Positions 7,812-14,433 of a stretch of 52,221 nt of DNA are shown piece by piece. Location of the stretch: the NCBI GenBank assembly GCA_963922455.1, contig CAWUIO010000039.1, positions 1-52,221 on the forward strand, given 5' to 3'. Position 1 is the first letter of the stretch; each line of letters opens with the position of its first letter. The notes under the pieces are model-generated. The model was not told the origin of the DNA and did no database searches. It worked only from the letters and a program-made list of their open reading frames with translations. The position numbers and the translations under genes are program-made. Source of the stretch: CAWUIO01 sp963922455. Lineage in GTDB: Bacteria > Bacteroidota > Bacteroidia > Cytophagales > Microscillaceae.

Positions 7812-9779
7812 TTATTTTTTCAGTTTTTCTTCTATTTCCGTGATTGTTTTATTCAATTGCCTTTTGTCAAAATCGTCTTTAGCAAAACCACTTTGAGCAA
7901 GTGTCTTAAAGAATAAAAGGTCACTCTCGTTCGGTAATTCAATTGCGTATTTGTAAAACTTCTGCATTGGAGACCAATCAATATCCACATCAAACCTATC
8001 ATCAAGGTTAGAGACATACGAACCACTTCTTGAAGTAATTTTCTCGATTGGAATATTCAACTCTTCACTAATTTTTTCTTTTACACTTTTGAGCTTAATC
8101 CAGATTTCGTCATTCCCATCAAGATTCATTTTTGTAGGTTCAAGTCTTATCAAAATAATCTGATCGTAATAAGGGGTGAAGTTGTCACCATAATCTGAAG
8201 TATTGTTAATGAAAACGATAGTTTGTATTTCAGCAATTTCTTGCCCTTCAAGGACACTTAAGGACTTTTGATTGATTGAGTCTTCAAGGCTTTTTTTAAT
8301 AGAGAATAACTCAGGATGAATAGCAAAGTCAAAGTTATATCCAAACCACTTAAACAGAGAGTTATAAATAAGTGGTCTTGCTTCTTTGCTTTTTAAATTT
8401 TTGAATGTTTCAATGTATTCTCTTATCCAGCTTTTGAGTTTGCTACTTTCGATTGTGTCATTATTGTTAAGCAGATTCTCGAAATCATTTAGTAGAAAGT
8501 CTCTTGTTTCTTGGTCGTCAAAGTGAGCTAGACCCATGTGAGTGGAAATTGCATACTCATAACTTGGATGGTCATTCCGATTATGTTTAGAGATGAACTC
8601 CATTAATGCTGGTTTGCATTCCTTTAGGTCGTTATCCGTAATAATTTGGCAGATTTCAAAAATAAGGGGCTTGGTTCTCTTTTTTAGATGGTTGTTGATA
8701 TAGGGTATGAAGTCCTTGTTATCTAACTGAATGAGTACGTTAATTACCAATTCGAATATGTAGTCTTCTTCTGTTTCGAGCAAAGGCAAAAGGGTTTTTG
8801 CTGCGGGTTTGTATTTGATTTCCCCTAGTGTTCTAATTATTTCAATTTTACCACCGTCTATTCTGTTCATCACTGGATCCATTAGGTTGGAAGGATAAAT
8901 GCCGCCTTCTCCGGCTGAATCTAAATGAGAAAGAAGAATAGGGCCAATAAATTCAGGGTCTTCATTTGAAAGCTGTCTCACTACTTCACCTTGAACAACA
9001 CTATTCTCATTGTCGAGCAGTTTTACCAGTATATCTCTTGACTTTTCACCATCAACTTTACCAAGAAGTTGGGCTAAAGCATAGCATGGTTCTGGCTGTT
9101 GTTCGTTTGCAATTGTTTCAAAGGCTGAGTCGTACGAGTTAAATGAACTCAGGTACAGCATCATCAAGTACTGTGCAGAAATTTCCTTGGTTGCATTGTC
9201 TTTTACCTTGTTTAGTGTCTCCTTATGAAATTTTATTTTATTACTCTGTGTAGTGGCTTTCAAAAATGTTTCAAACTCAGCAAGAGGATAATAATTTTGT
9301 TTGCTGTAATATGATGTTTGTAGCAAGTCGTATTGGACGGTTTTTCCTTCAACTCTCAGGTCTCCAGATGTTGGTGTCCAAACATAATAGGCATTTCCTG
9401 TTTTGAGTGCTTCATAGTAATCAGTCAACTCAGGTTCTTCTTTAATCTGTTCCTGCCAATACTCAAGAGCTCTCTCAGTTGGTTCATAGAAATTGAGAAA
9501 AACAATGTACTTGTCTCCTGGACTCATTTTGTCAATAGGTCCATATCTGTTACTGAACCCTGAAATCCAAATTTCTTTTGTGTTCAGCTTTCCCTTGTAG
9601 GTGGTCAGAGGTCTAGCTTTTGCTCTAAAATCACCTTCTGATGTGTATTCAATCAAAGCGATGACATCTGAACTGTCAATCATTTCTTTCCAGTCGGGGT
9701 CAGTCCAACTGTCTGCTTTGACTTGAAAGACTGAAAGAGTCAGTAGTATAATCGTTAATATGATTGTTTGTAGTTTCAT
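7812..9779 (-). CDS. Secreted HEAT-like repeat protein (cassette 4)
   Basis: The likely start is the ATG at 9779 (655 residues), giving the signal peptide MKLQTIILTIILLTLSVFQVKA. A longer frame to 9848 would cross the cassette boundary at 9800. The N-terminal part (residues 25-180) is a beta-rich domain with MSPGDKYIVFLNFY. Residues 200-420 are helical repeats of HEAT type (REILVKLL-, AKTLLPLLETEEDYIF-, KPALMEFISK-like). The C-terminal part is unclassified. Exported to the periplasm or beyond. At nearly 2 kb it is large for a cassette cargo. Confidence 0.75.
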   Translation of the reverse strand: MKLQTIILTIILLTLSVFQVKADSWTDPDWKEMIDSSDVIALIEYTSEGDFRAKARPLTTYKGKLNTKEIWISGFSNRYGPIDKMSPGDKYIVFLNFYEPTERALEYWQEQIKEEPELTDYYEALKTGNAYYVWTPTSGDLRVEGKTVQYDLLQTSYYSKQNYYPLAEFETFLKATTQSNKIKFHKETLNKVKDNATKEISAQYLMMLYLSSFNSYDSAFETIANEQQPEPCYALAQLLGKVDGEKSRDILVKLLDNENSVVQGEVVRQLSNEDPEFIGPILLSHLDSAGEGGIYPSNLMDPVMNRIDGGKIEIIRTLGEIKYKPAAKTLLPLLETEEDYIFELVINVLIQLDNKDFIPYINNHLKKRTKPLIFEICQIITDNDLKECKPALMEFISKHNRNDHPSYEYAISTHMGLAHFDDQETRDFLLNDFENLLNNNDTIESSKLKSWIREYIETFKNLKSKEARPLIYNSLFKWFGYNFDFAIHPELFSIKKSLEDSINQKSLSVLEGQEIAEIQTIVFINNTSDYGDNFTPYYDQIILIRLEPTKMNLDGNDEIWIKLKSVKEKISEELNIPIEKITSRSGSYVSNLDDRFDVDIDWSPMQKFYKYAIELPNESDLLFFKTLAQSGFAKDDFDKRQLNKTITEIEEKLKK

Positions 9780-9791
9780 TTTTTTTGCATT

Positions 9792-9800
9792 GCTGGCAAC
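9792..9800 (-). other. Right-hand cassette boundary box (attC half-site)
   Basis: GCTGGCAAC is the exact reverse complement of the box opening site d and marks the 5' end of cassette 4. The other arm of the attC that should lie to its right is not recognisable, so the site is probably decayed or belonged to a lost cassette. Confidence 0.6.
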
Positions 9801-10230
9801 ATGTATATAAACTCCATATGCCGTTTTTAAACGTTTAAATATATTCAAACGTTTAAAAACGTTTCCAAAAATCTAAAACGCATAAAGGCCTTGGGGTATT
9901 CTTACCTAAATCTAACAAATATACTACGGCCCACAAGCCGAAGTCCCTTCTTCACAAGGTAAAAAACCATACAATTCCATCCTCTCTGGCTTGATATTTT
10001 TAGCGTAACTGCCCTAGCCAGCGCATGTACTAATTTCGCAGAGATCTTAAGGCTTGAGTTATCTTAGGGTTAGATCTAAAAATAAACGCCCCATCCCCCC
10101 AGGGTTAAGATTTCTCCCTGCGGTCGAAATGATACGTTTATAGGGTGGTTTCTCCCCGAATTGGTGGCATAGCAAATAAGTCCCGGTTCCCGGCTCTCAA
10201 TTCTCTCCTCTCACTTCTCACTTCTTCATC
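9801..10230. other. Gene-free stretch with AACGTTT repeats, a REP-like palindrome and a pyrimidine-rich run
   Basis: At 9825-9864 there are three AACGTTT palindromes in two clusters, operator-like but of unknown use. At 10111-10132 TTTCTCCCTGCGGTCGAAAT is a short imperfect palindrome of the REP-like kind. At 10180-10230 a CCCGG plus TCTC-rich run leads into element E3. No gene is seen on either strand. Confidence 0.5.
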
Positions 10231-10360
10231 AGCTTAGGGATGGAGCGGCCTGTTTGAGCCCGAAATGGCCTGCGGGGGGCAGGCGAGTAGCGAGAGCCCG
10301 ACCGGCGCGGCAGTGTATTTTCTAGGAACTGCCCCCAGGAATCGCGCCGGGAAGCCCCAA
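10231..10360 (+). repeat. Dispersed structured element E3 (130 bp, subfamily II)
   Basis: Ends AGCTTAGGGATGGAGCGG and GGGAAGCCCCAA. The GC stem is CCGGCGCG/CGCGCCGG, inverted relative to the common CCCGCGC/GCGCGGG. The internal GCGAGAGC box is paired with GGAGCGG. The variable loop is about 33 nt. Preceded by the pyrimidine-rich module. Confidence 0.9.
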
Positions 10361-10434
10361 ATAGGCCAAAATAGACTTATGGCCTAGCATAATTACAAAA
10401 CCAAATAAAATTTGACTAGCACTTAGGGATTTGA

Positions 10435-10541
10435 ACCCCATACTGGCCTTAGCGTCTCGCTAAGACCCTCGAGTACTGAGCAAACCGTATGTACATTTGA
10501 AACCAAGCTGGACTTAGCGAAACTTTAAGACCAGGGTGGGG
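10435..10541 (+). repeat. Direct repeat module (107 bp), uninterrupted copy
   Basis: It contains CTTAGCGTCTCGCTAAG, a 7-bp hairpin with loop TCT, and later CTTAGCGAAACTTTAAGACC, a decayed version of it. Nearly identical to 11285-11524 after removal of the MITE. A third partial copy (TTAGCGAGATGCTAAGACCA) begins at about 10639, just before the TonB fragment. Confidence 0.85.
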
Positions 10542-10654
10542 GAGGGAATGCTCTTCCCACTAAATGTACCTTACGCTTGCTTATTAATGGCGGATTAGCT
10601 TAGATATTTAAAAGCATTTACAATTTACTCGAGGGGGGGTTAGCGAGATGCTAA

Positions 10655-10801
10655 GACCAGGGAGGTGGGTTTGGCTATGGAAGTGAGGAGGAAGCGATAA
10701 GATTAGTAAGAGCAGCAGGTAAATGGGAACCTGCAATAGATTTAGATAAGAATAAGCCATTTGCTAAATCTGTGATGGTCAAAGTCCATTTCGAGCTTTA
10801 A
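10655..10801 (+). pseudogene. TonB C-terminal domain fragment
   Basis: The frame reads GGGFGYGSEEEAIRLVRAAG, then KWEPAIDLDK, and ends VMVKVHFEL followed by TAA (10799-10801). This matches the end of a TonB C-terminal domain: Gly-rich turn, (D/E)EEA helix, KWxP and a final beta strand. Only about 45 residues remain, preceded by a TAA at 10652 inside a hairpin repeat. There is no start codon or membrane segment, so it is a gene remnant. Its last 23 bp overlap the end of the convergent gene at 10779. Confidence 0.75.
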
Positions 10802-11246
10802 TTTCATTTGCTTCTTTTAAAATTTTATAAATTTCTTTAAATGCTTTTTTTCTTTTCTTTGCTGTAAGCATTCTTCCTAATATAACTTTTTTTCGCCCTT
10901 GTATCACAATAACTTTATCACTAATCTGATATAAAGTTTGGAACCAAATTTTTTTCTCACAAACAGTCTTTATGCTCTCTAATGGTATGTTCCAGGATTT
11001 ATTAAGAGGCGGAATGCCAGATTTAACTAAAAGGATATTTTTAATAATGTCTACCTCGAGTCTTCCAAATATAGATAGTAAAGCATTTTGTAAGAGTATA
11101 GCTAGCACTAATAAGTAAAGAATAGTATAAATTGTAAATTTTATCTTAATGACGTAATATGTAAATATTGCCCAAGTTACTACCAAGCTAACAGATAGAA
11201 GAGAATATATTGAAATAAAACTACAAGTGAATCTGGGTTTGGCCAT
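10779..11246 (-). CDS. Small membrane protein with PH-like domain
   Basis: 155 residues: two hydrophobic helices at about 10-30 and 35-58, then a soluble part. The strands of that part (EVDIIKNILLVKSG, WNIPLESIKTVCEK, KVIVIQGRKKVILG) and basic C-terminal helix resemble bacterial PH-like domains behind a membrane hairpin. This assignment is tentative. It is AT-rich and sits between the two copies of a direct repeat, overlapping the TonB fragment, so it was probably acquired. Confidence 0.6.
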   Translation of the reverse strand: MAKPRFTCSFISIYSLLSVSLVVTWAIFTYYVIKIKFTIYTILYLLVLAILLQNALLSIFGRLEVDIIKNILLVKSGIPPLNKSWNIPLESIKTVCEKKIWFQTLYQISDKVIVIQGRKKVILGRMLTAKKRKKAFKEIYKILKEANEIKARNGL

Positions 11247-11284
11247 CTTGGCAATTTAGTGGTTATTTACATGAAGCGCAAAAT

Positions 11285-11524
11285 ACCCCATAATTGCCTT
11301 AGCGTCTCGCTCAATGCTGTCAACTTAAGAAAAATTTTATAAGAAGCTCGGGTACAATTGTATGGTGTCTGCATCTTTTCGGCCATTTGTAATGCCCAGG
11401 TTTGGATTGGCTGCCACTAAGTTGACAGCATTGAGCGTCTCGCTAAGACCCTCGAGTACTGAGCAAACCGTATGTACATTTGAAACCAAGCTGGACTTAG
11501 CGAAACTTTAAGACCAGGGTGGGG
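11285..11524 (+). repeat. Direct repeat module, copy interrupted by a MITE
   Basis: Same module as at 10435-10541. Its 240 bp equal 107 bp of module plus the 122-bp insertion and an 11-bp target duplication. The intact copy supplies the empty-site sequence. Confidence 0.85.
11312..11433. mobile_element. MITE of 122 bp with IS4/IS231-like ends
   Basis: Perfect 16-bp terminal inverted repeats CAATGCTGTCAACTTA and TAAGTTGACAGCATTG. It is flanked by an exact 11-bp direct repeat AGCGTCTCGCT (11301-11311 and 11434-11444), and the paralogous module at 10435 has only one copy of this 11-mer. The ends resemble those of IS4-family (IS231-type) elements, which duplicate 10-13 bp. It carries no transposase, so it would need one in trans. 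Confidence 0.92.
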
Positions 11525-11562
11525 AGGATTTTCCTTTCCCCCTCAATTAACGCGCGTCTTCG

Positions 11563-11658
11563 GGGCGCATTACGGGGCAACCCACCTCAGGCTATGCCAC
11601 CCCGTCCCGCCTCCCGGCTCATCTCTCTTCTCTACTCTCTACTCTCTACTCTCAAGAG
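11563..11658 (+). repeat. Pyrimidine-rich companion module before E4
   Basis: It contains GGGGCAACCCACCTCAGGC, then CCCGTCCCGCCTCCCGGCTC and a run of TCTCTACTC units, ending at E4. The same order (GGGCAACC-ACCTCAGGCTATG, CCTCCCGG, TCTTCTCTACTC) occurs on the opposite strand next to E5. Partial versions precede E3, E7 and E8. Confidence 0.7.
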
Positions 11659-11792
11659 AGCTTAGGGATGGAGTGGCCTGTTTGAGCCCGCCGCTGGCAT
11701 GCGGGCAAGCCGGCGAGTAGCGAGAGCCCGACCGGCGCGTATCCTACACTTCCCTACCTAGAGCGAAACTACCTTGCGCCGGGAAGCCCCAA
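11659..11792 (+). repeat. Dispersed structured element E4 (134 bp, subfamily II)
   Basis: Ends AGCTTAGGGATGGAGTGG and GGGAAGCCCCAA. The GC stem is CCGGCGC/GCGCCGG and the inner hairpin CGCTGG/CCGGCG, which needs a U-G wobble. The variable loop is about 37 nt. It ends 89 bp before the GyrI-like gene. Confidence 0.9.
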
Positions 11793-11847
11793 AAAAAATT
11801 AAAAAATTTCCCAACCCTACTGACATAAGGCTGTCACACCCCGGCGG

Positions 11848-11855
11848 TATCTTTG
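11848..11855 (+). promoter_or_regulatory. Bacteroidota -7 promoter element
   Basis: TATCTTTG matches the TAnnTTTG -7 consensus used by the Bacteroidota primary sigma factor. It lies 25 bp before the start of the GyrI-like gene. I see no clear TTTG -33 element at the ideal spacing. Confidence 0.4.
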
Positions 11856-11880
11856 AGTAAACAAAACCAAATCACATACC

Positions 11881-12366
11881 ATGAACAAGCCAACACGTAC
11901 CGGAACCCTTCGCGAAGAACGTATCGCCCCTAAGCAGATTATGTACTACGAAACCGAAACGACCTTACTCAAAATCTCAGAAGTAGGCAATGCAATAGCG
12001 CCTCAAATCTACGCCGAAGTTGAAAAACTGGGCTTAGAAGTGGGAGGCCCTATGGAATTTATCTATTTCGGGATGGACGATAAGCCAGATACGGTATTTC
12101 GTTTACAAATTGCCGTGCCGATTAACCAGGTACCCGCGGAGTATACCGGTACATTCTCTTTTGGCGAAACCTCAGATTTGTCGGTGGTTTCTAGCCTACA
12201 CGAAGGAGGGATGGCGAGCATACCCCAGGCTTACGAGCGGATTTTTAGCTTCATAGGAGAAAAGAATATGATTCCTAAGGATGAGTGCCGGGAGGTCTAT
12301 GTAAATTGGGTGGAGCAAGAATCGCCCGATAACCGTACGGAAGTCCAAGTAGGCATCCAGGCTTAA
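11881..12366 (+). CDS. GyrI-like effector-binding domain protein
   Basis: 161 residues forming a single GyrI-like (SHS2) small-molecule binding domain. Motifs are the first strand ISEVGNAIAPQIYAEVEKLG, then GPMEFIYFGMD, RLQIAVPI, and SSLHEGGMASIPQAYERI. Family members bind hydrophobic ligands and may act alone or as C-terminal domains of regulators; no DNA-binding domain is present here. The ATG at 11881 follows a plausible promoter, and a strong terminator follows the stop, so this is a single-gene transcript. Confidence 0.85.
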   Translation: MNKPTRTGTLREERIAPKQIMYYETETTLLKISEVGNAIAPQIYAEVEKLGLEVGGPMEFIYFGMDDKPDTVFRLQIAVPINQVPAEYTGTFSFGETSDLSVVSSLHEGGMASIPQAYERIFSFIGEKNMIPKDECREVYVNWVEQESPDNRTEVQVGIQA

Positions 12367-12396
12367 ACCGCTTAGCTGTTTCCTTGGAAGAGGGTA

Positions 12397-12442
12397 CCCC
12401 CGGAACGTATGGGCTGTTATACGTTTCCGGGGGAATTTTTTT
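12397..12442 (+). terminator. Rho-independent terminator of the GyrI-like gene
   Basis: CCCCCGGAACGTAT (12397-12410) pairs with ATACGTTTCCGGGGG (12419-12433), with one bulged A, followed by AATTTTTTT. Confidence 0.9.
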
Positions 12443-13169
12443 AGGCCATCGTAGGAGAAGATTTGACTTGTTTTTCCAAGACAATGGCCTTCGGGAAGAG
12501 GATTTCGTTTTCGATGCGGGCGTGGTGGGAGAGCTCCTCGGCAAACTCTCGGAGGGTTTTCATTATAATCTGGGCATGGACATCGCCCGGACTCGCTGAT
12601 TGATAATTTTGTATAAGTCTTTGAATACTCTCTATTTCTTGGTCTTGATGCTGATGCTCCTGAGCCATATGTTCTAGGGAATAGGCTTTTAGGCGTTCCT
12701 GGTCTTTTTCGCTCAGGCCTTCTCCCTCTTTGAAGCGCAACAGGGTGCTGATGTAGGCAAAAAGGGTATCTTCTTCTTCGTAGACGTGCTCAATAAACTC
12801 CTCAGAAAAGTGAGGGAAAACGGTTTGAAGTTCTTCTAAGTCTTCGCCCCCTTCGCCCGAATAGTTGGCCAATAGTTGGTTGAGGTAATTAAGACGGTCT
12901 TTGATAAAGATATAATGGCTATGCTTTAAGTAAGCAATAATGAGGTCCAGAGGGTAAGCATTCCAATTCAAAAAGGGCTTTAGGGAATTGCCCGGCTCGG
13001 CATCCAATTGCTGGATGACTTTTGCCGGGTCTAAATCGCGTTCCCGGCAAATTTCGCTGAGCGTGTTCTCATCGTAGTTGTAAAAATGAATCCCGAGGAA
13101 GTGTAGGGCCTTAGCCGCTTTGGGGTATTGCTGGATTAAATCTTTGATTTTATGGTTTATTCGTTCCAT
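12441..13169 (-). CDS. ScdA/RIC-like iron-sulfur cluster repair protein with hemerythrin domain
   Basis: 242 residues. An N-terminal ScdA_N (DUF542) domain of about 70 residues is followed by a hemerythrin-like four-helix domain. The likely di-iron ligands lie in LKHSHYIF, FIEHVYEEEDTLF, LEHMAQEHQHQD and LSHHARIENEILFP. Such proteins repair Fe-S clusters after nitric oxide or oxidative damage. The N-terminal domain lacks the CC pair usual in this family: GIHFYNYDENTL stands where a GIDFCCGG-like motif is expected. So its chemistry may differ. The start is the ATG at 13169. Confidence 0.82.
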   Translation of the reverse strand: MERINHKIKDLIQQYPKAAKALHFLGIHFYNYDENTLSEICRERDLDPAKVIQQLDAEPGNSLKPFLNWNAYPLDLIIAYLKHSHYIFIKDRLNYLNQLLANYSGEGGEDLEELQTVFPHFSEEFIEHVYEEEDTLFAYISTLLRFKEGEGLSEKDQERLKAYSLEHMAQEHQHQDQEIESIQRLIQNYQSASPGDVHAQIIMKTLREFAEELSHHARIENEILFPKAIVLEKQVKSSPTMA

Positions 13170-13269
13170 GGCGTAAAAAAGATGGCAAATAGATTAATGT
13201 TATGCATCAAAAGTAGCCGAGAAGGGAGGGGAAAAATATGATATTTGTCAACTTGGAGACCGCCAAGCC

Positions 13270-13298
13270 AAAAAAAAAGCCCGCCAAAACGGGCGAGC
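13270..13298 (-). terminator. Rho-independent terminator of the PfkB kinase gene
   Basis: On the minus strand GCTCGCCC and GGCGGGC pair around GTTTT and are followed by nine Ts. Confidence 0.85.
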
Positions 13299-13336
13299 TT
13301 CTAAGAAAAATTTGTAAGTGCTTTATTTAAAGGCGT

Positions 13337-14260
13337 TTACACCAAAGAAATCTCAAATTGCACCAAATCGATAAATTCTTGTACTCGATTTTGTACTTGC
13401 GCATCCTTGAGTGCGTACATAGCTTCGGGGCCAAATTTACCCACGCAGAAAGAGGCCATAGCCGAGCCAAAAATGATGGCCCGCTTCATATTGTCAAACG
13501 AAATATCTCCGGTTTTGGCCAAATAGCCCATAAAGCCCCCCGCAAAGGTATCGCCGGCCCCAGTGGGGTCAAATACCTCTTCCAAGGGTAAAGCGGGAGC
13601 AAAGAAAATCTGATCTTCGTGGAAGAGTAGGGCCCCATGCTCTCCTTTTTTAACAATCAAAAATTTGGGCCCCATCGTCAAAATTTTCTTCGCAGCTTTT
13701 ACCAAAGAATATTCTCCCGAAAGCTGGCGGGCTTCCTCATCATTGATGGAGAGGATATCTACCATTTTAAGGGTTTCTTTCAAATCATCGAGAGCACTCT
13801 CAATCCAAAAGTTCATAGTGTCCATCAAGATCAACTTAGGGCGTTTGTTCAAACGATTGATCACCGTTTGTTGTACCTGAGGTGTCAGGTTACCCAAAGC
13901 GAGGTATTCGCAGTTCTGGTAAGCATCGGGAATGATGGGGTCAAAATCGGCCAATACGTTGAGCTCTGTTACCAAAGTATCCCGGGAGTTGAGGTCCATA
14001 TGGTATTTTCCCTGCCAAAAGAAGGACTTTTCATTTTCTTTTACTTGGAGCCCTTCTGTATCCACGCCTTTTTGACGCATCAAATCCAAAGAATCCTGGG
14101 GAAAGTCATCTCCAATTACGGCAACAATATTGATTTTAGGAACAAAGTATGAGGCAGCCAAGGCAATATAGGTACCGGAGCCCCCGATGATACGATCTAC
14201 TTTTCCAAATGGGGTTTCTATACCGTCTAAGGCAACGGTTCCGACAGCCAGTAATGACAT
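13337..14260 (-). CDS. PfkB family carbohydrate/nucleoside kinase
   Basis: 307 residues. Ribokinase-fold kinase with the N-terminal signature GGSGTYIALAASYF (about residue 26) and the C-terminal signature DPTGAGDTFAGGFMGYL, whose Asp is the catalytic base and whose GAGD forms the anion hole. It phosphorylates a sugar or nucleoside with ATP; the substrate is not evident. The lid region with FFWQGKYHMDLNSRDT recalls uncharacterised Bacteroidota members. It lies downstream of the phosphosugar mutase with two terminator-like hairpins between. Confidence 0.88.
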   Translation of the reverse strand: MSLLAVGTVALDGIETPFGKVDRIIGGSGTYIALAASYFVPKINIVAVIGDDFPQDSLDLMRQKGVDTEGLQVKENEKSFFWQGKYHMDLNSRDTLVTELNVLADFDPIIPDAYQNCEYLALGNLTPQVQQTVINRLNKRPKLILMDTMNFWIESALDDLKETLKMVDILSINDEEARQLSGEYSLVKAAKKILTMGPKFLIVKKGEHGALLFHEDQIFFAPALPLEEVFDPTGAGDTFAGGFMGYLAKTGDISFDNMKRAIIFGSAMASFCVGKFGPEAMYALKDAQVQNRVQEFIDLVQFEISLV

Positions 14261-14280
14261 AGTTTCAAATTATAGGGGTG

Positions 14281-14342
14281 AAAAAAAATAATATTCGGCA
14301 AAGCTCCCTAAGAAATGAGGGAATTACAAACTTTTGCCGAAT
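14281..14342 (-). terminator. Terminator-like hairpin in the leader of the PfkB gene (possible attenuator)
   Basis: On the minus strand ATTCGGCAAAAG and CTTTGCCGAAT form a stem with an inner CCCT/AGGG pairing, followed by ATTATTTTTTTT. It sits only about 20 nt before the PfkB start codon, after the mutase gene's own terminator. Confidence 0.55.
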
Positions 14343-14363
14343 AGGAGCTTACATCGAGAGGAA

Positions 14364-14398
14364 ATTAAAAAACCGGAGCTTGTCCCAGAAGCCCCGGT
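14364..14398 (-). terminator. Rho-independent terminator of the phosphosugar mutase gene
   Basis: On the minus strand ACCGGGGCTT pairs with AAGCTCCGGT (14372-14398 overall, one mismatch), followed by TTTTTAATTT. Confidence 0.8.
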
Positions 14399-14433
14399 CT
14401 CGTTTTAGGAGTAGACGGGTTAGGTCTAGGTAT

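Larger units (their letters stand above)
4741..9800 (-). mobile_element. Integron-type gene cassette array without an integrase (CALIN-like), four cassettes
   Basis: Six genes in four units all point left and each unit ends in a long imperfect palindrome. For every unit, the box at its 5' end is the reverse complement of the box opening the palindrome at its own 3' end. The plus-strand pairs are GGGCATAAC (5772) with GTTATGCCC (4813), CCCCACAAC (6931) with GTTGTGGGG (5931), ACACCTAAC (7668) with GTTAGGTGT (6993), and TGCTGGCAAC (9791) with GTTGCCAGCA (7794). Two boxes fit the GTTRRRY/RYYYAAC core (GTTAGGT). Complementary ends are expected of units that excise as circles with one attC. Approximate units: 4750-5780, 5781-6939, 6940-7676, 7677-9800. 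No intI or attI is seen in the window. Confidence 0.8.

Noticed and set aside
9780..9848. Upstream extension of the HEAT-like protein gene to an ATG at 9848
   Set aside because: It would cross the cassette boundary at 9800 and bury the signal peptide inside the protein; the ATG at 9779 starts with a proper signal peptide.
11312..11433. Complete insertion sequence
   Set aside because: Only 122 bp with no coding capacity, so it is a non-autonomous element.
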